From Saccharomycopsis fibuligera x Saccharomycopsis cf. fibuligera (Eukaryota > Ascomycota > Saccharomycetes > Ascoideales > Saccharomycopsidaceae): 64,000 bases of DNA. Positions 1-9,444 of this stretch are shown piece after piece (positions within the stretch are counted from its first letter, which is position 1; each line of letters begins with the position of its first letter). A program made the position numbers and the translations under genes. The stretch covers positions 868,001 through 932,000 of the forward strand of contig CP012820.1 in NCBI GenBank assembly GCA_001936135.1. Direction: 5' to 3'. Under the pieces are notes generated by a model, which ran no database searches, was not told the origin of the DNA, and saw nothing but the letters and a program-made list of their open reading frames with translations.

Positions 1-180
1 CGATGTATCCTCATATTTCCAAAATTTAGCGTAATACATTGTGATTTTCGCCTGGCCTTTTCGCAAATTAAAATTTGAGTGTCAATGCTCTCAGTGTAGT
101 TGTTTTTTGCATTTTGGTGATTGTCCTTCGGTTGTGAATTATCTTGCTGAGCGGATTCTGTCGATGACGGCAATACATAC

Positions 181-270
181 TTGAACGTTCTTAGCACCCA
201 AGTGGACGTTGGCAGCTAATAATAATTTAGCATCATCAGCAGTTAAGTCGAAAGATTCTGGTAAAGACAT
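181..270 (-). CDS. RPS0: 40S ribosomal protein S0 (uS2), exon 1, partial
   Basis: The minus strand from the ATG at 270 encodes 30 residues beginning [20 protein letters not shown] and ending GAKNVQ, the N-terminus of ribosomal protein S0/SA (uS2), a small-subunit assembly protein. Right after the CAA (Gln30) codon comes GTATGT (180 down to 175), a consensus yeast 5' splice site. Yeast RPS0 genes carry an intron near this point, before the VHQEPYVF segment. No branch point or 3' splice site is visible in 1-180, so the intron is over 180 bp and exon 2 lies outside the window. It is divergent from AIM14. Paired Tbf1-like and Cbf1-like motifs lie 280-365 bp upstream. Confidence 0.95.
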
Positions 271-548
271 TTTGCTATGCTTTGGTTATTGGATACTCTG
301 TTGTTGACTATTGAGCAGGTTCACAAAACTTGGTATATGCAATTTTCAGTATATTCAATCTTCAGCCCAAGCCCAGAGAATCAAAGAATATAATTTTTCA
401 AAATTACCCTGTTGCTGTCGGCAACTGCTGGGCGCTCCGTAGCGCAGAAACTGCTCGCCAGAAAAAAAAACAAGATTTTCGTGTGGCCGCCGCCCAGAAA
501 CACCGTCACGCCCCTATGGTATCAGATGATGATCATGTGCAGAACATA

Positions 549-568
549 AAGGGCTAAAACAAGCCCTT
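549..568. promoter_or_regulatory. Tbf1-like inverted repeat, RPS0 promoter
   Basis: AAGGGCT and AGCCCTT form a perfect 7-bp inverted repeat with a 6-bp spacer, about 280 bp upstream of the RPS0 ATG. It resembles the palindromic AGGGCTA-type Tbf1 element of Candida ribosomal-protein promoters. The motif is seen; factor binding is inferred. Confidence 0.6.
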
Positions 569-608
569 AATTCAATTACTAAAAGAACGCAGAGAGTGGT
601 GGCCCAAA

Positions 609-634
609 ATCACATGCAAGTCATTTCACATGAC
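609..634. promoter_or_regulatory. Two Cbf1/E-box-like TCACATG sites, RPS0 promoter
   Basis: ATCACATG (609-616) and TCACATGAC (626-634) lie about 45 bp beyond the Tbf1-like palindrome. In C. albicans, Cbf1 works beside Tbf1 at ribosomal-protein genes, so the pairing fits RPS0 control. They could also act on the divergent AIM14 gene. Confidence 0.4.
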
Positions 635-1073
635 GAAGCAGCTTACAGCAGCTCTGAGTCAGCATATTCAGCAATCTCATCGCGCTTATCGATTAGATCA
701 GCGCTACGCTAACTTTACGCGGCACCCCATCCCGCCGCCATGAGAGAAACGCTATTATTAAGCATGTGTGATCCACGGCTGCTCATGATTCCTTATGTCG
801 ACCACTGCTGCTGCACCTGTATGTGGGCATTGTGATTTTAATTCAATATATCAATCTTGTTGACAGATACTGCCATTCGTATTTCCTTCCTGTTATGACA
901 TCCTCCGCCGTTAAAAAATAAGGCTCAAGTCCACTTTTGCTTCTAGTTTTTGCCTCTAGTTTCCTGTTTTCATTTTCGTTGTTGTTTTTGTTTTTGTTTT
1001 TCGTTTGCCGCCTTTGCATTTGCATTGAAATCAAATCAGGCCTTCAAATGAAAGAATCCCAATTGTACCGCCA

Positions 1074-3794
1074 ATGTCTATGAGTGCAGACAGTTGCAAC
1101 ATCACTAGAGTCTATCCAACTTTTAGGATGCCTCATTGGGTCGAATGTGTGTCGCCAGCCTACAAGTCCCTTCGCAAAAGGGTCACCAAAAAGTATGGCT
1201 TGGTGACCCTCATTGCCTCAGTTGCCATCATCGCTCTGATATCGGTGTACAACTATCTCTACAAAAGATACTACTATACAGTGAGCAAGAAGCTCAAGTC
1301 CATTTATCATTCGCACTCAATAAGCTACGCGCTATTGATCAATTCAGAGGTTTTGAGGATCATCGTCTTCTGGTCCATCTTCTCGTTGATCGTTATTACT
1401 CCAGAAACTTATGGCGATCTTTTATTCATCACCAAGAGGCTTGGCAGAGTGTCTGCGACATTGCTACCAACGGTGCTATTCCTCACGCTTCGTCCATCAC
1501 CGTTGCCCAAGACAATGTACTTGACCTTGATTCCAATTCATAAGTGGCTATCCAGAATAGTGGTGCTACAAGCATTCTTACACGCAGTGATTTACTTTTT
1601 CTATTTTGTTCATAGCAATACAATCAAAAAAGCTTGGAAGTTGGAGAATATATATGGTTGGATGGCACTCTTATGTTTCTTGCTTATTGCTATAACATCG
1701 CTTGCACCAATAAGGCGCGCTAGCTTTTTTTGCTTTTATGTCAATCACTACATTCTTAGCTGGCTAGTGGTGCCATTATTATATTTCCATTCAAGACCAC
1801 CGGCAAAAGTTGTCACATTACTCAATGCATCAGTTCTCACTTACCAAATCTACTCTAGGTTTACCAATACATCATTAGTAAACCTCAATGTCTACAACTT
1901 ATCCGAAAACATGAAAATCGTGGAGATTTCCAAAGACATGATTCCAGAAGGGCAGTTTGAGTTTAAGCATTCCATAATGCCAAGTTCCCACTTGAGAATA
2001 CAAAAACATTATAAAAATCCATTCAAAAATGTCTTTTACCGGTACATTGCTCCATTGGCACACCCATATTCCATTGCCTCTTTACCGAGTGACAAGTCAA
2101 TTCTATTAGTTATCAGAAACTCGAATTTTGACTTGAATAACAAAGACAGATACTATATCACTGGATCTTACGACCCTGACTTTGATTTTTTGAGTTACTC
2201 TGAGAAACGCACCATTGACGTTCCTTGTCCAGGGCCACAAAGTTTTGTCAACTCTCTAATTTCCAGCAAAACAAAATCTTCACAAATTCAGAAATTCTTA
2301 AAAAGCACAAACATTATTTCTCTTTCTTCCCACTATGCAGTGGCAGCATCCAGAGTTCTAATGATTGCTGGCGGCTCGGGGATATCCGTTACTTTGCCAC
2401 TTCTTAGAATTTTGAACATTCAAGGTATCCCATCAAAAATTATTTGGGTCATTAAGGATATTGAAGATTTAAAACTTTTCAAGTTTTTCAAAAACATTGA
2501 CATAAATTCTATTGAAATTTACTTGACGGGTAAAAATTTTAGGTTCGAGTATTTCAAGGGAAATACGTTGAAGTTAGACGATTTGTTCAACAAATTGGAT
2601 GAAGATGAACACGCTATTGGGAAAAACAAGGATATTGATGCTGAATATCATGGGAATAGTAGTTATTTGGATGAAATTGATTTCACAACATATGGTCCAA
2701 AAAAAGACTCGCTTAACACTGATGCTGAAAATGTTACTGGCTTGAATAATGCCCTTTTGGACGAGCCATCGCCTGTACCGCCAAGTTCCAAACCGTTGCT
2801 ATCGAGAAGAAAAACCAAATCTTTTTCATCTTTTGACACACCGTCGCTTTCTGATCAAAGCAGTACGCGATCAAGAATTCCTCAGGATAAACAATCTTTA
2901 AGACATATGTTGATTAATAATTTGAATTTAGAAACTTATTTTACGCAAGCTAAAGATGATGATGATGACGATATCAAGGGTATCAATGCTGATAATGTGG
3001 GGATCAACATCTCTAAAAATTTCAACAATTACGATACAAGATCAAGACACGGTGGAGAGGAGAAACTTCATGGGAGCAAATCTATCCTGCACAGTTTGTT
3101 TAGCAGCGCCAAGAGTTCTCCAGCTGTACAAAACTTGAATCTGAGCCAAAATCAAGACCAACATCAGATTCAGACATTGCCAAACTACGGGTCAATAGGA
3201 GATTGCCGAGTAGTGTTTGAGAGCCCCGACACGGACGCTTCAAGAATTAGAACTGAAAGAAAGTCACCAATTAGAGTCAAATCCAATGAAGGAATGTATT
3301 CTGGGATTTTAAAACAACTCAAGATTTTCAGAGGCCGTCCGACTTTAGGCCAAGACGAGTTCAACTGGTGTTTGAATCATGTCTGCGGTGGTAGTGGTGG
3401 TAGCGACTGTGAAAATGAAACGGATAACGAAGTTGACTTTAATACGGTGAGTTTTAATGCACCGGGCACCATAAACGAGACTAGCAGCTTATTAAGTCAT
3501 AGCCATGTTCGCAACTATGATACTGCGCATGGCACCGAGTCATCTTCGTCGCTGGCTGTAGGAAGCCACAGTTTGGGGCCAAAGAGCAGCTTTGAAGCAC
3601 ACACGCATGCGCAAGGACAAAAGATAAAGCCAAAAGTTCCTGAGTGCTGCAAGGACATTGAGCTGGCTGATCTCGATGAGATCGTCAAGAAAGTCTGGGT
3701 CGTTGGCGTGGGACCTCATGGGCTTACGGAAAAGACCAAGCTATGGGCCAGAGAAAATAGACTCAATTTCCACGAGGAGAGCTTTTCCTTATAA
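1074..3794 (+). CDS. AIM14: AIM14-type metalloreductase / NADPH oxidase-like protein
   Basis: A 906-residue polytopic flavocytochrome of the ferric reductase family, closest in layout to yeast Aim14/Yno1, an ER NADPH oxidase. Several membrane helices lie between about 40 and 250. The haem-ligand pairs are H156/H170 and H225/H239, each HX13H. HPYS at 330-333 fits the FAD-binding motif, and GGSGIS at 433-438 fits the NAD(P)H nucleotide-binding loop. The C-terminus contains VWVVGVGPHGLT, the last part of the NADPH domain. Between about 510 and 850 lies a long polar, Ser-rich, probably disordered insertion that makes it far longer than S. cerevisiae Aim14 (about 570 residues). The start is the first ATG, with a second in-frame Met at codon 3. 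Substrate (metal or oxygen) cannot be read from sequence. Confidence 0.88.
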   Translation: MSMSADSCNITRVYPTFRMPHWVECVSPAYKSLRKRVTKKYGLVTLIASVAIIALISVYNYLYKRYYYTVSKKLKSIYHSHSISYALLINSEVLRIIVFWSIFSLIVITPETYGDLLFITKRLGRVSATLLPTVLFLTLRPSPLPKTMYLTLIPIHKWLSRIVVLQAFLHAVIYFFYFVHSNTIKKAWKLENIYGWMALLCFLLIAITSLAPIRRASFFCFYVNHYILSWLVVPLLYFHSRPPAKVVTLLNASVLTYQIYSRFTNTSLVNLNVYNLSENMKIVEISKDMIPEGQFEFKHSIMPSSHLRIQKHYKNPFKNVFYRYIAPLAHPYSIASLPSDKSILLVIRNSNFDLNNKDRYYITGSYDPDFDFLSYSEKRTIDVPCPGPQSFVNSLISSKTKSSQIQKFLKSTNIISLSSHYAVAASRVLMIAGGSGISVTLPLLRILNIQGIPSKIIWVIKDIEDLKLFKFFKNIDINSIEIYLTGKNFRFEYFKGNTLKLDDLFNKLDEDEHAIGKNKDIDAEYHGNSSYLDEIDFTTYGPKKDSLNTDAENVTGLNNALLDEPSPVPPSSKPLLSRRKTKSFSSFDTPSLSDQSSTRSRIPQDKQSLRHMLINNLNLETYFTQAKDDDDDDIKGINADNVGINISKNFNNYDTRSRHGGEEKLHGSKSILHSLFSSAKSSPAVQNLNLSQNQDQHQIQTLPNYGSIGDCRVVFESPDTDASRIRTERKSPIRVKSNEGMYSGILKQLKIFRGRPTLGQDEFNWCLNHVCGGSGGSDCENETDNEVDFNTVSFNAPGTINETSSLLSHSHVRNYDTAHGTESSSSLAVGSHSLGPKSSFEAHTHAQGQKIKPKVPECCKDIELADLDEIVKKVWVVGVGPHGLTEKTKLWARENRLNFHEESFSL

Positions 3795-4744
3795 GCAAAA
3801 AATTTCGCATTACGTTTTTCTTCATTTATGCTCTACTTTCTTCTTATTCGCTCCTCCTTCGTTTCTCACGTTTTCGTCTTTTCGCATTGTTCTCAGTTAT
3901 ATTGGTTGCATATATATATATATATATTGTTTTTTTTTCACCACTGTCTTTGGGCAGTTCTTTTCTTTCCAACGTGTTTTGTTGCGTGAAATAAGTCATG
4001 AAGTGTCTTTTTGCTTTATCTTAAACAAGTAGTGTATCATCAAGCAAAGAACAGCCAATCGCTCGATGAGCCTTCAAGCCAACTGCATTCTACTTCAACA
4101 ATTATTGCCAGGGTGCCTTATTCAATCTGTCACGCAACGCATCGTAATGCGCAAATCACATCCCTGCGCGCTGATAAGTATTGTGTAACGCAACGTTAAC
4201 TATAAGGAGACGCCCAGGGTAACCTCAATAACAGGATGTTCACCCCCTTCTGCGCAGGGACCTGCAGCGGAGCGTCAAAGCGTTAGAGCGTTAGAGCGTT
4301 TAGTTGGTTAGCCAGTCTGTTAGCGTTCGTGAACAAATTTGAGTTCGCGTACCAAACAGCGTGTTTTTCGCCTCAAGTATTGAGTGTTAAGACAGACAAG
4401 GCAGTCAGGGCAGCCAAGACAAATACAGCAGCAAGAAAAAAAACTTAATGCTTAGCGGGTTTCAAGACGCTGTCTGGCTATCCGCGTTGCTCTTCTTTCA
4501 CATCGACAGCTGGCAAAGTTTCTTTCATCAGTACACGCAGCGCTTCCGACTAGGCTCCACCCAGCCGTAGTGCTTTGTTTTGTTTCTTCGTTTTGGACCA
4601 GGTAGCGAGAAACCTAAACCCAACTGACTACTCTTCCTGCTTTTCCTTTTGCGTAATCAACCTTTGCTTTTTTTTCTCTAGTTCAGATCCCAGATCTCAG
4701 ATCAGGTCAGATCATTTTATATCATATCAGACAAAACAGCCAAA
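3795..4744. other. AIM14-KNR4 intergenic region
   Basis: About 950 bp between two plus-strand genes, holding the AIM14 3' region and the KNR4 promoter. It has a TA-dinucleotide run near 3911-3927 and pyrimidine-rich tracts, including TTTTTTTTCTCTAG near 4670 just before KNR4. I saw no convincing 5' splice site or branch point to make this a 5'UTR intron. No RNA gene seen. Confidence 0.5.
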
Positions 4745-6811
4745 ATGCCAAAGGGAAACATCAGCATCGGTAAAAGACTAAGCGAGTTCATATACTCATT
4801 CAACACAAACGACAGGTACGCAGACTACAGCACTAACGAAATCTCTAAAAAGGTTGCACCGCGATCAAGAAGACACCATCTGAAGAGCGTTTCTGATGCC
4901 ACTGAGTATGTCAACTCCCCCATCGGATCGCCGCTTGTGGTCGGAGACGGCGGCATTGACGGAAGCAGAACCAGCAGCATCACCGGAAGCAGGAAATCTA
5001 CACTCAAGAGGGGATCGTTCTTTGGCAAAGTCTCCACCAAGCTTACGTCGCCGGTGCTAGATAATTCATACAACTCGCCGGACGTGGCTCTTGTCGGAGA
5101 TTTTGATATTCAAAATGAAGGAGTTAGTGAAACAGTGCTAGCGTGGAGACACATCGAACTATGGACAAATAAGCATCATTCTGACTTAGCAGAGACATTG
5201 AGTCCACCGGTGACCCGCAACGATATCTCCAAAGCTGAACAGGACCTCAACATTGAATTTCCGCCTTCGGTTGTGGCGAGCTTGAGAATACATGATGGTC
5301 AAGATTTCAGCGGTAGCTATAAGGACTACAGTGGGCTATTTTTCACCCTTCAGCTAATGAGCTTGGACAAGATTGTCGAGATGACAATAAACTGGAGAAA
5401 AGTTTCGGATAAAATCAATGACAAGATGTTGCAAAGAAAATTGAACAATGATATTTTGATGAACCTCAAATCTCCTGAATTAACCCACGAAACAGAGTTC
5501 CACAACAATCTCTCTAAGAACAAGGAGACTCATAAAAGCAGAGGTAGTGGTCCCAGCTATCAAGCATTGGACACCACCAACCATGAGGTGAACCCCAACT
5601 TGGAACATGATTTGAAAATAGCCACCCTCAAATATGACGTGTCTAGCAAAGCGGCAAATTTGAGCGTTGCTCGATCAAATTTGCAAAATCAAGCTTCAGT
5701 GCCACCAAATACCGTTCATGATGTTTATGCTCATAGAGACTGGATCCCTATGATTACTGACAATGCCGGAAACCATATAGCTATTGATTTGTCACCAGCC
5801 GTTAACGGCAAGTACGGACAGGTAATTATATTTGGAAGAGACTTTGATACCAAATACGTTGTGGCAAACACATGGGGCGATTTTTTGTTGAATTTTGCTA
5901 AAGATTTAGAAAGTGGGAATTATATCATTAGAAGTGATGAGTTAGTGGATGATATCATGGCCAGTGACGGGGAATTATTTTTCTACGACAAACGTAACAA
6001 GATCGAACGTAATTATTTTGATGTTTTGAAAGAAAGGGTGGTTGCTAAATATGAAGCTAGAAAAAACCACAACAAAAGAACCAGGCACCGGACTCCTAGT
6101 ATAATAACTAATCAGAATATAATTAAGGCCGCAGCAACAAATAATGATATGTCGGACAATAATAATAAGAGCTGTGCCAATCCAGTTGAGCAAGATGATC
6201 CGGCAAAAAATTTTAGTTATGAAGAAAGTGAGCTTTTGGATATAAGTGAAAGCCCAGCCGTTGCTGACAAGAGCTTCACTTTTGGTAACGGGAATGGTGA
6301 CCTAGCTTATGAGTCGCATATTACAGAACCTACTCAGACAGGCTTAGGCACTGCAGACGTCTTCACGCCGGTATTATCAGCAGCTCCAGCTGGAAATAAT
6401 GCTGCAAATCCATACTTGGGAAACGTATTATCAGAAGTCGGAGAAGGAGAGCAAGATACCCATTCTTCAAGAGTATCTTCATCGCAGCGTTTTTCTTCCG
6501 AGGCTTCTTCAATGACAGCAACATCTTCCTCCAATAACGACCATTACAATTATAATGATACTTTCCAAAACAGTGGCCATGAACAGAGTAAGAACAACAG
6601 GGATCATGACAATAGCTCAAATATTTCCAACTCGACGTATCTCGCTTCAGCAAACATAAATGTGAATGGAACCAATGCAACAGCAGCCACGGAAGATTTG
6701 AAAACTGTTAAAGTTAACACTGTTGCTAATAATACTGATTACAGTGATATTCAACATAACGTAAATGGTGATGTTTCATTGGCTGAACAATTTGAAAACA
6801 TTGCTATTTAG
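4745..6811 (+). CDS. SMI1: Smi1/Knr4 cell-wall integrity regulator
   Basis: 688 residues. A Smi1/Knr4 (SUKH-type) domain spans about 130-390, recognised from AWRHIELW, the IEFPPSVVASLRIHDGQD segment and, after an insertion, DWIPMITDNAGNHIAIDLSP followed by GQVIIFGRD. In S. cerevisiae Knr4 links the Pkc1/Slt2 cell-wall pathway and calcineurin and controls glucan and chitin synthesis genes. The domain is split here by about 100 polar residues (226-325). The N-terminus and the C-terminal 250 residues are low complexity (Asn, Ser, Thr) and probably disordered, which is typical of the family. The first ATG follows a purine-rich leader. Candida species have a second paralogue (SMI1B), and the two cannot be told apart firmly here. 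Confidence 0.88.
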   Translation: MPKGNISIGKRLSEFIYSFNTNDRYADYSTNEISKKVAPRSRRHHLKSVSDATEYVNSPIGSPLVVGDGGIDGSRTSSITGSRKSTLKRGSFFGKVSTKLTSPVLDNSYNSPDVALVGDFDIQNEGVSETVLAWRHIELWTNKHHSDLAETLSPPVTRNDISKAEQDLNIEFPPSVVASLRIHDGQDFSGSYKDYSGLFFTLQLMSLDKIVEMTINWRKVSDKINDKMLQRKLNNDILMNLKSPELTHETEFHNNLSKNKETHKSRGSGPSYQALDTTNHEVNPNLEHDLKIATLKYDVSSKAANLSVARSNLQNQASVPPNTVHDVYAHRDWIPMITDNAGNHIAIDLSPAVNGKYGQVIIFGRDFDTKYVVANTWGDFLLNFAKDLESGNYIIRSDELVDDIMASDGELFFYDKRNKIERNYFDVLKERVVAKYEARKNHNKRTRHRTPSIITNQNIIKAAATNNDMSDNNNKSCANPVEQDDPAKNFSYEESELLDISESPAVADKSFTFGNGNGDLAYESHITEPTQTGLGTADVFTPVLSAAPAGNNAANPYLGNVLSEVGEGEQDTHSSRVSSSQRFSSEASSMTATSSSNNDHYNYNDTFQNSGHEQSKNNRDHDNSSNISNSTYLASANINVNGTNATAATEDLKTVKVNTVANNTDYSDIQHNVNGDVSLAEQFENIAI

Positions 6812-7353
6812 ACTAAAATACGTACATATGATGTTATTACTGTTAGAAAGTACTATTTCTTTGCTGCTTTTGAATTTTATTGTGACGGTTGTTGTTCATA
6901 TTTATATATTCTTTTTCTTATAATTTTTGCCTTTTAGTCGTTTTTTTTTTTATTTGCTGTTACTTGTTTAATTTTTTTGCTTTAGATTCCGTTTACAATT
7001 GCTTTTATATATTATTTCTGCATTTGGCGATTTGTCGCAAAACACAAATACGCACTATAGAAGATGTATCATGATCTACTACCTTATTGAAGTGTCTGTG
7101 TAAGCTCAAATTGAAATCATATCGTTCATTGTAATATGTCAACTGTCTTTAATAGGTTATAAATGAATTTAGAAAGTTAAAAAGTGCTAATGTTTTGTCT
7201 AGTTCGCAGTTCCTTTTGCAGCAACCTTTCTATGCTCAATTGCTATAATACCCAATCTATAATCGAAATTATCAATATCAATACTATATAAAACATTTTT
7301 GACACTGTTTCTAGTAACCATCATAATTAAGAATGACAGTATGTCAAATAATC
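6812..7353. other. Convergent 3' interval KNR4/ALG10
   Basis: T-rich sequence after KNR4 and A/T-rich sequence after ALG10 (read from the other strand). This is consistent with two 3' ends; nothing else recognised. Confidence 0.5.
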
Positions 7354-9156
7354 TCACCAAATAATTCTTTGTACCATGTCAGGCTCAGATGCCCACGTAA
7401 ACTCAAAATTAATGAAGATCATCAAGACCGCCACATCAACAACCAAATACCACAAAAATTCCAAGCCCAATCTTAATAACCTTGCAGTATGACTTTTACG
7501 GCCATTGTCGTTTTGCAACACAAAAGTGGATTCCGGTTCAATAAGCAATCGCCAATATAAGAAGGGCAAAATGTAGTATCTTGGCTCAAATAATGGCGAT
7601 GGAATAATTGAAACACAAACGCAGCCAATGAATGCTAAAAGTACAACCACACTGTTGTTGTTGTTGTTGTTGCCTTTGTGAACGATTTGTGTGCTCTTTC
7701 CAGCTTTGTCTTTGCTAAATATTGCGTCTGTATTTTGCAGTGGCGATGGCAATGGTAATGACAAGCAAACTTTAAACTGATTAAGGATTGAGTATCCTAG
7801 CAAATGGTAAACTGGGACCAACATGAATTTACTAAATTCATTGCGTCCAATGACCCGACGCCAAAGATAAAACGTATAGTGACGATTATCAGCTAGCAAA
7901 AACGGATGAACAATAGTAAAATACTTGATCGTACCAGCAATACCAGCAAACATCACCAAAGTTGATATGAATCTCATTACCGATCCATAACTAAACCTCA
8001 CATAACTTTTGAAAGCGTCATATGATATGAAGAGTGGCCATCCGAAAAATCCCATGAATAAGACACAGTAATATAATTGTGCAAAATGAATTGTACTAAT
8101 GTGGTTTTCTTTATCACCAAAAGTTATCCCGCCATTAATCACCAAAAATGCGGAAAATAATGCGAAATTTACAAAGAATGGGATTGAGAGGAGAATGTTG
8201 GACATTGCGGTATCGATGAAAATGAGTACAATACCAAAAAAGACATAGAGCCAAGGCACATAAACTCTGACCCATTGCACGACCGACCAGTTAAAAATTG
8301 TCTTGTACTTTGCTTCAATGACCTTCAATTGATATCCATTTTGCAGTAACACTTTTTGGTCAATCAAGATCGCCAAGTTGAAAGCTGTCCAAATGACATT
8401 GGTTTGGCGAAACCATAAGCTTATGAATGCTAATAATGCACTAGCTAATGATGAAGCAGTGAATCCAAAAGGGTGCAAATATGATACCACAAACGATCCA
8501 ATAATAAATAATGTGGACCACACATCAGTATAAAATAAATTGAAATATATGGTGATCAATGGGAACAACACAATGTTGGAAATCCATATTCTTGAAGGGA
8601 ACCGTTTGAAAAGCGGATATATCACCAATAGAGGAAACACAATGGAGCCACCAACAACATTCAAAGATCTCAAAAATGGAAGATCACATTGGAATGGGAG
8701 ATCAAATGTGTCCGATAAATATTTAACGTACTCCTGGTACACGAACGCCAAAACATAGAGACCTGGAGGAGTAGTGATTTTGGGATCCCAGTAGCTAAAG
8801 TTGCGCTTGCAATACTGTTGTGCTTGGGGAACATGGAATATCTCGTCCTAAAAACAATAATAATAGGTTAGCTTGTTGTTGGATATTAAATGTTTTTTTG
8901 TGATGGCGTAGACCGTGTGTGCCTTAGAGATACATACAATGTACTGATAGTCCACATATACAGTGGAAATTAAGTAGAAAGAGTACCCAATGAAGGCAAG
9001 AGCCACTGGATATGTCACAAAATAATTCAATGTCTTGGACTGTTGTGCCAACCTCAGCGCACTGGAGCTGCTGTTTACTCGTCTGATAATGGTTGATGTT
9101 GGAGTCGTCGTGCCTCTTTGACTGTTTTTCGAAGGTGATGCTGTTCCTGACGACAT
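7354..9156 (-). CDS. ALG10: Alpha-1,2-glucosyltransferase Alg10 (spliced)
   Basis: Two exons on the minus strand, 9156-8938 and 8847-7354, give 570 residues. Alg10 (Die2) adds the third and last glucose to the dolichol-linked Glc2Man9GlcNAc2 oligosaccharide in the ER lumen. Exon 1 ends VDYQYI and exon 2 opens DEIFHVPQAQQYCKRNFSYW then DPKITTPPGLYVL, the family signature; YTDVWST and LWFRQTNVIWTAF follow. It is rich in membrane helices. The intron (8848-8937, 90 bp) starts GTATGT, has GCTAAC near its 3' end and ends TTTTTAG. Splicing is phase 0 and is required to join YI to the conserved DEIFH. The ATG at 9156 begins MSSGTASPSKNSQRG. It diverges from MTC6. Confidence 0.93.
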
Positions 9157-9444
9157 CTTGGTCCTTAATTGAGACTGTCGCTGTTGTTCTGTTGAGAAAA
9201 GGAGCCCTTAGTGTATCGCGTATAGAGAGTGTTGTAGCTCTTCGCGTCAATCATTTGACAGCGACGGATTCATTTTTTCGTTCTTGGGTGCGGAAATTAA
9301 AATCCGAAATTACCAGAATCATCAAACCACAATAGGAGGAAGCTAGCCTTGGACCAATAGTGAGTTCTAACAGTCCCTCAATAACAGCCGAGCCATGTCA
9401 TGATATAACATATACTCTACTTCGGAAACTCTAGCAATAAAAGA

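Larger units (their letters stand above)
271..1073. other. RPS0/AIM14 divergent intergenic region
   Basis: No ATG-started coding sequence with recognisable content. Besides the Tbf1-like and Cbf1-like motifs it holds an imperfect GTTTTT run near 978-1006, which produces a Lys/Asn-rich spurious reading frame on the minus strand. Confidence 0.6.

Noticed and set aside
4600-4745. 5'UTR intron upstream of KNR4
   Set aside because: TTTTTTTTCTCTAG looks like a 3' site, but there is no GTATGT/GTAAGT-like donor and no CTAAC branch point upstream.
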